Assembly (NCBI RefSeq): GCF_031624635.1
Contig: NZ_JAMQOQ010000001.1
Coordinates: 434,001 to 498,000 of the forward strand
Source: Halogeometricum sp. S3BR5-2
GTDB taxonomy: Archaea; Halobacteriota; Halobacteria; Halobacteriales; Haloferacaceae
Reading direction: 5' to 3'
DNA: 64,000 bases
Of the stretch, positions 1 to 8,865 are shown piece by piece. Within the stretch, counting starts at the first letter, position 1. Each line of letters starts with the position of its first letter. The position numbers and the translations under genes are program-made. The notes beneath the pieces are model-generated. The model saw only the letters and a list, made by a program, of their open reading frames with translations. It had not been told where the DNA came from and did not search any database.

Positions 1-24
1 ACCAACAGTCTTCGGTGATCGAAC

Positions 25-723
25 GTGAACGACACACGCGGAGAACGCGCGACCGACGGCCGAACTCGAAGCCGCCGGCTGGTCGCGGGTCCGCTCGCCC
101 TCTTGGCCGGGTACGCCCTCCTCAGACCGCGGCTGAACAACTGGGGAGCGACGGCCGACGAGAGAGACGCGACGCTGCCGGGCGACGAACTCGTCCCGCG
201 CCCGAACTACCAGACGACCCGCGCGGTGACGGTGGACGCCCCGCCCGAGGACGTCTGGCCCTGGCTGGTCCAACTCGGCGCCGGGCGCGGCGGCCTCTAC
301 AGCTACGACTGGCTCGACGTCCTGTTCGGCGTCCTCGACGCGCCGAGCGCCGAGCGAGTCCTCCCTCAGCACCAGCGCCTCGAAGCGGGCGACGAGATAT
401 CGCTCGGCGCCGAGGGCGGGGGACTCCTCGTCGAACGCGTCGACCCGGAGCGGGCGCTGGTCACCGTCTCGGAGGCGTTCACCGACGGAACGCTCACGTG
501 GGTGTTCGCCCTCGAACCGCTGGCGGACGGGCGGACGCGACTGCTCACGCGGAACCGCGCGCGGGTCGAGTGGTCCCCCCGCGCCGTCCTGACGCTCCTC
601 GGTCTCGAACCGGCCGCGTTCGCCATGACGAGGAAGATGCTCCTCGGCATCAAGCGACGGGCGGAGCGCGAGGCGGTGCGCATCGCCGTGGGCGTCGACG
701 CCGATATCGCCGGCCGCCGTTGA
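25..723 (+). CDS. SRPBCC-fold membrane-anchored protein
   Basis: A 232-residue protein beginning at a GTG. An N-terminal hydrophobic stretch (about residues 18-33) could be a membrane anchor or helix. It is followed by a segment with the SRPBCC (START/polyketide-cyclase-like) signature: a first strand ending in the phrase TVDAPPEDVWPWLVQLG (about residues 69-85), then a GRGGLYSYDWLD loop, alternating strands and a long C-terminal helix. Members bind hydrophobic ligands, and the ligand here is unknown. The gene is close to the window edge, so any upstream partner is not visible. An overlapping reading frame on the same strand is GC-driven and lacks family features. Family call is fairly secure; function is not. 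Confidence 0.75.
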   Translation: MNDTRGERATDGRTRSRRLVAGPLALLAGYALLRPRLNNWGATADERDATLPGDELVPRPNYQTTRAVTVDAPPEDVWPWLVQLGAGRGGLYSYDWLDVLFGVLDAPSAERVLPQHQRLEAGDEISLGAEGGGLLVERVDPERALVTVSEAFTDGTLTWVFALEPLADGRTRLLTRNRARVEWSPRAVLTLLGLEPAAFAMTRKMLLGIKRRAEREAVRIAVGVDADIAGRR

Positions 724-742
724 TTCGCCGGTCGTGTCGCCG

Positions 743-1315
743 CTAGACGGGGGTATCCTCGCGGGGCGCCGCGGCGTCTCCGACTTCTCCCTCGACGAAC
801 GCGGCGAAGTCGGCGGCGAACCGTTCGACCTCCTCCCAGTCCGTATACTCGTAGTCGCGCGAGGTGTCCACGTCGCCCGTCGACTCCGCGGCGATGCGCT
901 TCATCAGCGCGCGCTTGAGGAACCCGTACTCGGAGTAGCGGAGGGCGCCGCCGAGGACGGCGACCCTATCGGGGTCCCACTCCGTCTCCCGGAGGAAGTC
1001 GTGGGCGGCCCGGGCGGCCGCCTCCTCGTTGTCCACCGCGGACAGACACACCTGGACGAACGCCGTCGGTCTCGACGCGAGTTCCTCGCGGTGGGCGCGG
1101 ACGAACCGCCGGACGCCGCGTTGGAGTCGTCCCGCGTGGACGGACCCGCCGACGAGGACGGCGTCGTAGGCGTCGAGGTCGAACCCGCGGGGCAGTCGCT
1201 TCACGTCGACGGCCTCCGCCTCGTGCCCCCGTTCGCGCAGGGCGTCGACGATGCGGTCTGCGACCTTCGCGGTCTGTCCCTCTCCGGTTCCGTACGCGAC
1301 GAGCGTGGCTGTCAT
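743..1315 (-). CDS. Flavodoxin-domain protein (HemG-like)
   Basis: A 190-residue single flavodoxin fold. The FMN phosphate loop YGTGEGQTAKVA sits at residues 8-19, right after strand beta-1, and GGSVHAGRLQ in the middle of the protein matches the loop seen in menaquinone-dependent protoporphyrinogen oxidase (HemG) relatives. The frame stays open far upstream, but the ATG at 1315 is chosen because the flavodoxin strand begins immediately after it and the upstream part has no protein-like composition. It converges on the preceding SRPBCC gene and diverges from the E2-like gene. The electron partner and substrate cannot be told from sequence; haem biosynthesis is only one possibility. Confidence 0.8.
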   Translation of the reverse strand: MTATLVAYGTGEGQTAKVADRIVDALRERGHEAEAVDVKRLPRGFDLDAYDAVLVGGSVHAGRLQRGVRRFVRAHREELASRPTAFVQVCLSAVDNEEAAARAAHDFLRETEWDPDRVAVLGGALRYSEYGFLKRALMKRIAAESTGDVDTSRDYEYTDWEEVERFAADFAAFVEGEVGDAAAPREDTPV

Positions 1316-1475
1316 CTCGGTCACCGAGCGGAGAGACGCCTCGCAGGGCGATAACCACCGACTGCGGTTCTCTCCGACGGAGAAACGCGAGGCCGACGCG
1401 GCGGACCCCGCGGACGGAGCGAACGGGCGGACGCGACGGGGGAACGCGTATCTCGTCGCCGAGCGTACGCGGCGC

Positions 1476-2315
1476 ATGCAGGGTCGAGGATACACCCGGG
1501 AGCCGTTCTCGCCGCGGCGGCGGGCGACGGTCGACGCCATGCGGATGGCCGGGCGGCGCAACGACGTCCACGGCCTCGTGACGTTCGACGTAACCGAGGC
1601 GCGGCGGCGCATCAGGGAGCGAGAGGCCGAGACGGGCGAACGGCTCTCGTTCACCGCGTTCGTCGCGTACTGTCTGGCGCGGGCCGTCGCCGCCGACCCG
1701 CGGGTGCAGGCCTACCGCGACTGGCGGGGACGACTCGTCGTCTTCGACGACGCGGACGTGATGGTGGTCGTCGAACGGGAGGTGGACGGCGAGCGCGTCG
1801 GCCTGCCGCACGTCGTCAGGGCGGCGAACCGGCGGTCGCTCCGGTCGATTCACGACGAGATTCGGACCGCCCAGCGGGCCCCCGAACCGACCCATCGAAA
1901 CCGCTGGCTCAACTTGGCCGCGCGCCTCCCCGGACCGGTTCGTCGGCTGTTCTACCGACTCCCGCGGCGGGCGCCGGGGTACTGGAAGCGCGCCGCGGGG
2001 ACCGTCGCCGTGTCGTCGGTGGGGATGTTCGGCACGGGCGGCGGGTGGGCGGTAACGCCGACGAACTACGCCCTGCAACTGACGGTCGGCGGCGTCTCGC
2101 GGCGGGCGGTCGTCGTTGAAGACGGCGACGGCGGCGACGGCGGCGGTACGCGCGAAGGGGAAGGGCGCGTCGAGACGCGGGAGTTCCTCCACGTCACCGC
2201 GACGTTCGACCACGACGTGGTCGACGGCGCTCCCGCCGCGCGGTTCCTCGAACGCCTCCGGGAACTCGTGGAGTCGGCGCGCGGACTCGACGGCGACGAG
2301 GGCGCGTCCGGGTGA
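1476..2315 (+). CDS. Stand-alone 2-oxoacid dehydrogenase E2-type acyltransferase domain
   Basis: A 279-residue protein matching the catalytic (CoA acyltransferase) domain of dihydrolipoamide acyltransferases. The active-site motif HxxxDG is present as HDVVDG, with His246, Asp250 and Gly251, followed by the usual GAPAARFLERL helix. There is no lipoyl domain and no E3-binding domain, so it is not a complete E2. The Gly-rich VSSVGMFGTGGGW segment is also typical of the family. A low-complexity Asp/Gly insert (EDGDGGDGGG) separates two strands near residue 215. The chosen ATG gives a normal start for stand-alone haloarchaeal homologues; the longer open frame upstream overlaps the divergent gene. 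No E1 or E3 gene lies nearby, so the acyl substrate is unknown. Confidence 0.75.
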   Translation: MQGRGYTREPFSPRRRATVDAMRMAGRRNDVHGLVTFDVTEARRRIREREAETGERLSFTAFVAYCLARAVAADPRVQAYRDWRGRLVVFDDADVMVVVEREVDGERVGLPHVVRAANRRSLRSIHDEIRTAQRAPEPTHRNRWLNLAARLPGPVRRLFYRLPRRAPGYWKRAAGTVAVSSVGMFGTGGGWAVTPTNYALQLTVGGVSRRAVVVEDGDGGDGGGTREGEGRVETREFLHVTATFDHDVVDGAPAARFLERLRELVESARGLDGDEGASG

Positions 2316-2402
2316 GCCGTCGACCCGGGGACGTCCGTCGGTAGTTCCCGTGTGTCGAGAGTGATGTCGGTGTTCTAAGCCTTCTGCGGGCGTACTCGCC
2401 CC

Positions 2403-3428
2403 ATGGCTCTGTACGCGCTCGACAATCTGGACGACGCGCTGGACGCGACCCGAGCGTTCCTCTGGCCCGTCGACCGCACGACGTGGGTGAAACTTGCGCT
2501 CGTGACGCTGTTCGTCGGCGGTCCGGGGGCGAACTTCGGCGGCTCTCAGTACTCCGCCGGCGGCGGCGACGGCGGCGCCGTCCCCGGAACCGTTCCGCCG
2601 ACCGACTTCGGTCCGCGGGCGTGGCTGCTCGTGGCCGGCGTCGTCGGCGTTCTCGTACTGCTCGCACTCGCGTTCGCCTTCGTGGGGTCGGTGATGGAGT
2701 TCGTCTTCGTCGAATCGCTCCGGAACCGCGCGGTGACGGTTCGGCGCTCCTGGGGCCGCCGGTGGCGTCAGGGCGCCCGGCTCTTCGGATTCCGGTTGAT
2801 TCTCGGGCTGTTCACCCTCGGAGCCGTGCTCCTGTTCGCGGCGCCGTTCGTCCTCCCGCTCTTGGGCTTCGACGCCGGCTTCGTCCCGGCCGGCGGCGCG
2901 CTCTTGGGACTGCTGGTCGTCCTCGTCCCGGTGTTCGTCGTCCTCGCCGTCGTCGTGTCGCTGGTGGACGGCTTCACCACCGCGTTCGTCGTCCCGATAA
3001 TGCTGCTCGAAGACTGCGGCGTCCTCGACGGCTGGCGGCGCCTCTGGCCGACGATACCGGCGCAGTGGACGCAGTACCTCGCCTACGTCGTCGCCGGGTT
3101 CTTCCTCTCGCTCTTCGGCGGCCTCCTCGTCACCGTCGTCACCGCGGTGCTGGCGTTCGCGCTGCTCGTCCCCTTCGGCCTCCTGTTCGCCCTCGGCGTC
3201 GCGTTGCTCGTCTTCGTCTTCGAACCGCTCGGAATCGCGGCGCTCGTCGCGTTCGGCGTCCTCTACGCCCTCGCGGTGGTCGCCGCCGCCGCCCTCGTAC
3301 AGGCGCCCGTTCAGACTTACCTCCGCTACTACGCGCTCCTCGTCCTCGGCGACGTGGATTCCACCTTCGACCTGATCCCCGACCAGCGACGCGCCGTGCG
3401 CGGGGAAGACGGCGACCCCGCCGTCTGA
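2403..3428 (+). CDS. Multipass membrane protein, DUF7544-like
   Basis: A 341-residue integral membrane protein. The N-terminus (ALYALDNLDDALDATRAFLWPVDRTTWVKLALVTLFVGG) and the repeated pairs of long Leu/Val/Ala helices match a haloarchaeal family that I recognise as DUF7544. I count about six hydrophobic spans, with a short extracellular Gly-rich stretch after the first and a hydrophilic tail of about 25 residues. There are no catalytic motifs. The gene has its own promoter-like AT-rich patch about 25 nt upstream and no operon partner. The family identification is from memory of the N-terminal signature; the molecular function is unknown. Confidence 0.7.
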   Translation: MALYALDNLDDALDATRAFLWPVDRTTWVKLALVTLFVGGPGANFGGSQYSAGGGDGGAVPGTVPPTDFGPRAWLLVAGVVGVLVLLALAFAFVGSVMEFVFVESLRNRAVTVRRSWGRRWRQGARLFGFRLILGLFTLGAVLLFAAPFVLPLLGFDAGFVPAGGALLGLLVVLVPVFVVLAVVVSLVDGFTTAFVVPIMLLEDCGVLDGWRRLWPTIPAQWTQYLAYVVAGFFLSLFGGLLVTVVTAVLAFALLVPFGLLFALGVALLVFVFEPLGIAALVAFGVLYALAVVAAAALVQAPVQTYLRYYALLVLGDVDSTFDLIPDQRRAVRGEDGDPAV

Positions 3429-3543
3429 ACCCGGCCGCGCCGCGTCGACCTCTCGGGGTCGTCCCCCGGCGAGCGAAATATGTACTTCCGGATGTATGTC
3501 AATAAAAGAATACGGTTATACGCACGGCCGCGGTAAGGGGCGC

Positions 3544-3723
3544 ATGCGCGGAAAACTCGCGGCCGCCGTCGGCGTCCTCGTCGCCCTCGCCGGCGTCGTC
3601 TCGGTGGCGACGACCGGGGGCGAACTCTCCGAGGCGGTCATGTGGGGCGTCGCGGCCCTCGTCCCGGCCGGTATCGTAGCGCTCGGCGCCCTCCCGTCGG
3701 GGTACTCAACCGACGATAACTGA
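3544..3723 (+). CDS. Small two-helix membrane protein
   Basis: A 59-residue protein with two hydrophobic helices (about residues 4-22 and 31-50) joined by a short Gly/Glu loop (TTGGELSEAV). I start it at the ATG at 3544 because a TATA-like ggttata element lies about 30 nt upstream, as expected for a leaderless haloarchaeal mRNA. A 75-residue version from an ATG at 3496 would place that element inside the coding region. I do not recognise a family. The short length and simple composition leave some doubt, but the promoter placement and codon use favour a real gene. Confidence 0.55.
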   Translation: MRGKLAAAVGVLVALAGVVSVATTGGELSEAVMWGVAALVPAGIVALGALPSGYSTDDN

Positions 3724-4021
3724 CGGCCGACGGCGCGATCCGCCGTCCGACTCGATTCGGATTCGCGGCTCTTCGACGTTAATTTATTCTTTCACGAGTT
3801 TATTTCTTTACCCGCGGCCATAAACGATTATTAGTTATGGTCTGTCGGCGTACACATGGCGTCCCAACCGGCGGACAGTCCTGAGACTGCGAATAGAGGC
3901 ACAGTGCGTCCGTATCGGCGTAACGCGGGATGTGAGCGCGAGACGGACGGCGGTGGTCGGAGATGACGGGTCGTCTCCGAACGGACCCAATCGCGGCGCG
4001 ACGCGCCGCGCGGACCCCTCG
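3724..4021. other. AT-rich leader/promoter region of the ABC transporter operon
   Basis: This 298-nt stretch has no convincing gene. Its first half is AT-rich, with TATA-like elements around 3797-3808 and 3821-3836, far from the transporter start, so the operon could have a leader of up to about 180 nt. Inside the leader an imperfect inverted repeat spans about 3839-3882 (left arm ctgtc, right arm gacag with partly paired flanks) and contains a 15-codon reading frame from the ATG at 3837. A GTG at 3932 in frame with the lipoprotein would extend it by 30 residues, but that would bury the twin-arginine signal. I cannot tell whether the leader is regulatory. Confidence 0.4.
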
Positions 4022-5494
4022 ATGAGCCGAGAGACCAGCGTCAGCCGACGGCGGTTCGTGAAGGCCGTCGGCGCCGGAAGCGCCGTCGCGGCGTCCAGCG
4101 TCGCCGGCTGTATCGCCCGGGCGGAGTCGAACCCGAACACGGTCCAAATCGCGGCCAACACCGACCTCAAGAACATCTCCGGACAGGTAGAACGGAAGCT
4201 GAGAGAGGTCGGGATGCCCGACGAGATATCGATAGAGATCATCGCCGGGACGGCCTCGACCGGCGCCCGCCAACAGCAGTACAACCGGTGGCTGTCGGCG
4301 AACCTCCAACAGCCGTCGCTCCTGATGATGGACAGCGGGTGGACGATTCCGTTCATCGTCCGGGACCAACTGGCGAACCTCACGGAGGTGATGCCCGACG
4401 TCGCCGAGATGGTCAAGTCGAACTACTTCCAGACGTTCACCCAAACGGCGACGAGCGAGCAGGGGCACCTGCACGCGGTCCCGCTGTTCCCGACGACGGG
4501 GAACATGCTCTACCGGAAGGACCTGGTCAAAGAGGCCGGGTACAGCCCCGACCAGGAGGGGTGGGCGACGAACCCCATCTCCTGGCAGAAGTTCTCGGAG
4601 GTGACGAAGGAGGCGCGCGAGCAGTCCGATACGAGACTCGGCTTCACCTTCCAGGGCAGGGCTTACGCGGGACTGTCCTGCTGTGACTTCCGCGAGTTCA
4701 CCGGCACGTGGGGCGGGTCGTACTTCGGTTCGACCGAGAACCTGTTCGGACCCGTCGGCGAGCGACCGGTCACGGTCGACTCCGAACCCGTCGTCAGGGC
4801 CTCGCGGATGGTCCGCACGTTCATCGACGGCGACGCGAACAACGCCCTGGAGTCGGTGACGGGGGATATCGCCCCGCGGACCGTGCTCCAGTGGGAGGAG
4901 GAGTCCTCCCGACAGCCGTTCGCCGCGGGCAACGCCGTCACGCACCGCAACTGGCCGTACGCCATCGCCATCAGCGGCGCAGAGGACGCGTTCGGAGAGG
5001 ACCTCGGCGTGATGCCCATCCCGTACGGCGTCACGCAAGAGGAGGCGAAGTTCGACGGCTACGGCGGGTCCGTCTCGTCGCTCGGCGGCTGGCACATGGC
5101 GCTGAACCCGAACGCGGCGCGACCCGAGGCGGCGAAGGAGGTGCTCCGGGCGATGACCGACGAGCGGTTCCAACTGTTCCTGTTCGAGACGCTCGGCTAC
5201 CTCCCGCCGCGCCGGTCGCTGTTCGAATCCCAGCGCGCTCAGCAGGTCCCGGTGATGGGGCGGTATCTGGAGACCCTGAAGTACACCGTCGAACACTCCA
5301 TCCCGCGCCCCGTCACCGTCGCGTGGCCCCCCGAATCGGCGAAGATAGCACAGCAAGCGAACGCGAGCTTCACCGACCTCAAAGCACCACAACGGGCGAT
5401 GAACCAGTTAGCACAACAGATACGAGAGATAGAGGAAGCCTCGGAGCGAGACGAACAGTCGCGGGACGGCCGAATCGTGGCGGGAGGACGGTGA
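4022..5494 (+). CDS. ABC transporter substrate-binding lipoprotein (sugar type)
   Basis: A 490-residue extracellular solute-binding protein of the carbohydrate (family 1) type. Residues 9-15 (RRRFVKA) form a twin-arginine motif and Cys30, after SVAG, is a lipobox cysteine, so the protein should be exported folded through Tat and lipid-anchored. The mature region has the usual pattern: an early Gly/Thr-rich strand (IEIIAGTAS), VPLFPTTGNMLYRKDL for the hinge, and a Trp-rich binding face (PISWQKFSEV, GGWHMALNPNAA). The ATG at 4022 puts the signal at the right distance. Six bases separate it from the first permease. The sugar cannot be read from sequence; glucose, trehalose or maltose transport are all plausible. 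Confidence 0.88.
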   Translation: MSRETSVSRRRFVKAVGAGSAVAASSVAGCIARAESNPNTVQIAANTDLKNISGQVERKLREVGMPDEISIEIIAGTASTGARQQQYNRWLSANLQQPSLLMMDSGWTIPFIVRDQLANLTEVMPDVAEMVKSNYFQTFTQTATSEQGHLHAVPLFPTTGNMLYRKDLVKEAGYSPDQEGWATNPISWQKFSEVTKEAREQSDTRLGFTFQGRAYAGLSCCDFREFTGTWGGSYFGSTENLFGPVGERPVTVDSEPVVRASRMVRTFIDGDANNALESVTGDIAPRTVLQWEEESSRQPFAAGNAVTHRNWPYAIAISGAEDAFGEDLGVMPIPYGVTQEEAKFDGYGGSVSSLGGWHMALNPNAARPEAAKEVLRAMTDERFQLFLFETLGYLPPRRSLFESQRAQQVPVMGRYLETLKYTVEHSIPRPVTVAWPPESAKIAQQANASFTDLKAPQRAMNQLAQQIREIEEASERDEQSRDGRIVAGGR

Positions 5495-5500
5495 GCCCCG

Positions 5501-6487
5501 ATGTCGACCGAGACAGGCTCGCAGTCGGAATCGAACTCGCTGTCGCCGCTCGCCAGCGGTCAGCGCTGGGTGGAGAACCTCAGCGACACGCAGTTCGCCT
5601 ACCTGCTGTTGGCGCCGTCGCTCCTCATCTTCGCCGTCATCGCGTTCTGGCCGCTGGCGCGGACGTTCCAGATGTCGCTGTACGCCAACTCGCTGTACGG
5701 CGCCGAGCGACTGGGCGACTTCGTGGGCCTACAGAACTACGTGCGGCTCCTGACGGGCGACCTGAACTCCTCGCTCCCGCGGCCGTTCCTCGACCTCGCC
5801 CAACCGTTCACCAGCGCCGTCATCGTCACGCTCGTCTTCACCGTCGCGAGCGTGACGCTGGAGACGATAATCGGCTTCGGGCAGGCGCTCGTCCTGAACC
5901 AGGACTTCCGCGGGCGCCGCTGGGTCCGCGTCGCCATCATCCTGCCGTGGGCCGTGCCCATCGTCATCCAGGGGATGATATTCTACCTGCTGTTCCAGCC
6001 CACGGTCGGCTTCCTCGTCGAACCGCTCCACCAGCTGGGGCTGTTCTCGACGACGCCGCAGGCCAACAGCCTCGACTCGCTCATCATCGTCATCGTCGCC
6101 GACGTGTGGAAGACGTCGGCGTTCATGGCGCTCATCATCCTCGCCGGTCTGCAGAGCGTCGACCGCTCGCTGTACGACGTGGCGAAGGTGTCGGGCGCCT
6201 CGAAGTTCGAGGCGTTCAAGACGGTGACGCTGCCGCTGGTGCTCCCGTCGGTGCTCGTGGCGATGCTGTTCCGCACCATCGGGGCGATGCGCGTCTACGG
6301 CCTCATCACGACGGTGTCCTCGTGCAACACGGTGCCGTCGCTGTCGTGTCTCGTCGTCCAGACGTTCAGCACGAGTCGGTACGCCGCCGCCGCCGCCGTC
6401 GCGTTCGTCACGGCGGCGCTCATCGGACTGGTCGTGACCGTGTACATCGTCAAGTTCGCCGACGTGCAGGGCGCGGGGGGGATCTGA
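5501..6487 (+). CDS. Sugar ABC transporter permease, MalF-like
   Basis: A 328-residue inner membrane permease with about six transmembrane helices after a hydrophilic N-terminal segment of about 35 residues. The EAA loop that contacts the ATPase is visible as DVAKVSGASKFEAFKTVTLP, with the conserved Gly and Leu-Pro. The loop before the final helices contains two Cys residues (SSCNTVPSLSCL), a small oddity that could form a disulfide on the outer face. It lies between the binding protein (6-nt gap) and the second permease (1-nt gap), so translation is probably coupled. It pairs with the next gene as the two halves of the transport channel. Confidence 0.9.
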   Translation: MSTETGSQSESNSLSPLASGQRWVENLSDTQFAYLLLAPSLLIFAVIAFWPLARTFQMSLYANSLYGAERLGDFVGLQNYVRLLTGDLNSSLPRPFLDLAQPFTSAVIVTLVFTVASVTLETIIGFGQALVLNQDFRGRRWVRVAIILPWAVPIVIQGMIFYLLFQPTVGFLVEPLHQLGLFSTTPQANSLDSLIIVIVADVWKTSAFMALIILAGLQSVDRSLYDVAKVSGASKFEAFKTVTLPLVLPSVLVAMLFRTIGAMRVYGLITTVSSCNTVPSLSCLVVQTFSTSRYAAAAAVAFVTAALIGLVVTVYIVKFADVQGAGGI

Positions 6488-6488
6488 G

Positions 6489-7415
6489 ATGAGCACCGAA
6501 GACGGAAACGCGATTCAGCGGTGGGCCAGCCGGTCCATCTCGAACCCCGAGCGGACGTACAAGGCGCTGTTCTACGTCCTCACCGGGGTGTTCCTGTTCA
6601 CCACGCTGTTCCCGTTCTACTGGCTGACGGTGCTGGCGCTGACGCCGAGCGGGAACATGATAGACGTGGGACTGCTGCCGAACGGGTTCAACCCCGAGGC
6701 GTTCGTGACGGTGTTCACGCAGGTGCCGTTCCACCTCTACATCCTCAACAGCCTCATCATCGGCGTCGTCACGACGGCCGTCGTGTTGGTGCTGGCGAGT
6801 TTCGCGGGCTACGCGTTCGGGCGCTTCGAGTTCCCCGGCCGCCGTCCGCTCATGCTTATCTTCCTCGCCATCTCGTACTTCCCGCCGGCGGCGTTCCTGC
6901 TGCCGCTGTTCGAGTTGTTCACGGCGAACATCACGTTCTTCAGCCTCCCCGGCATCGGAACGGTGAACAGCCCGATGCTGTTCAACGGGCCGGGAGCGAT
7001 GGTGCTGCCGTACACGGCGCTGTTCATGCCGCTGTCCATCTTCATCCTCACGACGTTCTACAGCCAGATTCCGGACGGCTTGGAGGACGCCGCGCGCGTC
7101 GAGGGCAACACCCGCCTCGGCGCGCTGTTCAAGGTCATCATGCCGCTGTCGGCGCCCGGCGTCGCCACGGCGGGCGTGTTGACGTTCATCTCCGTCTACA
7201 ACGAGTTCTTCTTCGCGTTCCTGATGACCGACGGCCGGGTCCAGAACTGGGCGACCATCGTCTGGGGCCTGCTCAGCTATCAGGGCCGCTACGCCACGTC
7301 GTACAACCTCATGGCCGCGGCGAGCATCCTCGGGGTCATCCCCATCGCCATCCTCGTCGTCGTCGCACAGGAGAAGATCGTCAGCGGACTGACGGCAGGG
7401 GCCGTCAAGGAGTAA
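6489..7415 (+). CDS. Sugar ABC transporter permease, MalG-like
   Basis: A 308-residue permease with six predicted helices. The EAA coupling motif reads EDAARVEGNTRLGALFKVIMP, in the position expected for MalG-type subunits, and the start begins one base after the stop of the MalF-like permease. The region TVNSPMLFNGPGAM is an extracytoplasmic loop. The downstream ATPase starts after a 4-nt gap, so all four genes form one transcript. Substrate range follows the binding protein and is undetermined. Confidence 0.9.
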   Translation: MSTEDGNAIQRWASRSISNPERTYKALFYVLTGVFLFTTLFPFYWLTVLALTPSGNMIDVGLLPNGFNPEAFVTVFTQVPFHLYILNSLIIGVVTTAVVLVLASFAGYAFGRFEFPGRRPLMLIFLAISYFPPAAFLLPLFELFTANITFFSLPGIGTVNSPMLFNGPGAMVLPYTALFMPLSIFILTTFYSQIPDGLEDAARVEGNTRLGALFKVIMPLSAPGVATAGVLTFISVYNEFFFAFLMTDGRVQNWATIVWGLLSYQGRYATSYNLMAAASILGVIPIAILVVVAQEKIVSGLTAGAVKE

Positions 7416-7419
7416 CACA

Positions 7420-8820
7420 ATGGGAGACGTAACTTACGAGAACATCACGAAGAAGTACGAGGACGTAACGGCAGTCGACGACCTGAACCTCGAAATCGAG
7501 GACGGCGAGTTCGTCACGCTCGTCGGCCCGTCGGGGTGCGGCAAGTCCACGTCGCTGGAGATGGTCGCCGGACTCACCGAACCGAGTTCGGGGAACCTCT
7601 ACATCGACGAGAAGGAGGTGTCGGACCTGCCGCCGAAGGACCGGGATATCTCGATGGTGTTCCAGAACATCGCGCTGTTCCCGCACATGGACGTCTACGA
7701 CAACATCTCGTACGGCCTCCGACTGCGGGACTTCGAGAAGGAGGAGATAGACCGCCGCGTCGACGAGGCGGCCGAACTCGTCCAGATGAGCGGCATGCTC
7801 GACCGGATGCCCGACGAGATGTCCGGCGGGCAACGTCAGCGCGTCGCCATCGCCCGCGCCATCGTTCGGGACCCCGAGGTGTTCCTGATGGACGAACCGC
7901 TGGCGAACCTCGACGCCAAACTCCGCGTCCACATGCGGACGAAACTGCAGGAACTCCACAAGCAGTTGGACGCGACCATCATCTACGTCACGCACAACCA
8001 GGAGGAGGCGATGACGATGTCCAGTCGCATCGCGGTGATGAACCGCGGGGAACTCCAGCAGTTCGCCGCGCCGCTGACGTGCTACTACCGCCCGACCAAC
8101 GAGTTCGTCGCGGGGTTCATCGGGTCGCCGTCGATGAACTTCCTCGACGGGCGCGTGACGGAGGGTGCGGTCGAGACGGACGAGTTCTCCGTCGATGTGG
8201 ACGACGGCGTCCTCGACGGCGTCGACTCGGGGACGAACGTCACTCTCGGCGTCCGACCCGAGGACATCTACCTCGCCGAGGGGTCCGACATCGAGGACGA
8301 CGGCGGGCCGGTCGGCGCCGCCGACGCCGCCGACATGGACGGGGAGCCCTCGGCCCCCATCGACGTGACGACGACGGTGCTCGAACCCGTCGGCGACGAC
8401 ATCTACGTCTACACCGAGTTCGGCGACCTGACCGGCGATTCGGGCGGGACCGAAACCGGCGCCGGTGCGGCGACCGGAGGCGGGACGGCCGGCCCCGCCG
8501 TCGCGGACGGCGAGACGGACGCCGCGGAGTCGAGCGCGGACGCGGACGCCGACGACGAGGCCGCCGCCGGCGACGCGGGGATGGGCGACTCGGCGCTCCT
8601 CATGAGCATGCCGCCGATTCCGGACATGGACACGGACGCCGCGGAGGGACAGCAGGTCCGGGTGGTTCTCGACCGGACGATGGTCCACCTGTTCGACGGC
8701 GAGACGGGCGAGGCAATCGTCCACGGCCTAACGGCGGAGGCCGACGCGGCGGGCGGTCGAACGGGGCGCGGCGGACGGACCGAGAGCGGTCCGAGCGCCT
8801 CCGAGAGCAACGCGCGCTGA
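7420..8820 (+). CDS. Sugar ABC transporter ATPase, MalK-like with enlarged TOBE region
   Basis: A 466-residue ATPase. Walker A GPSGCGKST is at residues 36-44, the signature MSGGQRQ at 134-140, Walker B VFLMDEP at 154-160 and the switch His at 192. A TOBE/OB regulatory domain follows (ligand-type strand GVRPEDIYLAEG near residue 277). Typical MalK proteins have about 370-380 residues; here an Ala/Gly/Asp/Glu-rich insertion (about 337-405), ending in a Met/Pro patch LLMSMPPIPDM, interrupts the second OB half, and another low-complexity tail follows residue 440. It closes the ABC operon. Catalytic motifs are intact, so it should power the importer; the insertion may be a disordered haloarchaeal expansion. 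Confidence 0.92.
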   Translation: MGDVTYENITKKYEDVTAVDDLNLEIEDGEFVTLVGPSGCGKSTSLEMVAGLTEPSSGNLYIDEKEVSDLPPKDRDISMVFQNIALFPHMDVYDNISYGLRLRDFEKEEIDRRVDEAAELVQMSGMLDRMPDEMSGGQRQRVAIARAIVRDPEVFLMDEPLANLDAKLRVHMRTKLQELHKQLDATIIYVTHNQEEAMTMSSRIAVMNRGELQQFAAPLTCYYRPTNEFVAGFIGSPSMNFLDGRVTEGAVETDEFSVDVDDGVLDGVDSGTNVTLGVRPEDIYLAEGSDIEDDGGPVGAADAADMDGEPSAPIDVTTTVLEPVGDDIYVYTEFGDLTGDSGGTETGAGAATGGGTAGPAVADGETDAAESSADADADDEAAAGDAGMGDSALLMSMPPIPDMDTDAAEGQQVRVVLDRTMVHLFDGETGEAIVHGLTAEADAAGGRTGRGGRTESGPSASESNAR

Positions 8821-8865
8821 GACGACCGCCGAGTCCGATTCACGGCGGTCCGTCGCCCGCTGTTT

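Noticed and set aside
8300-8660. Frameshift or pseudogene in the ABC ATPase gene
   Set aside because: The extra length is a continuous in-frame low-complexity insertion and the TOBE strands continue after it.
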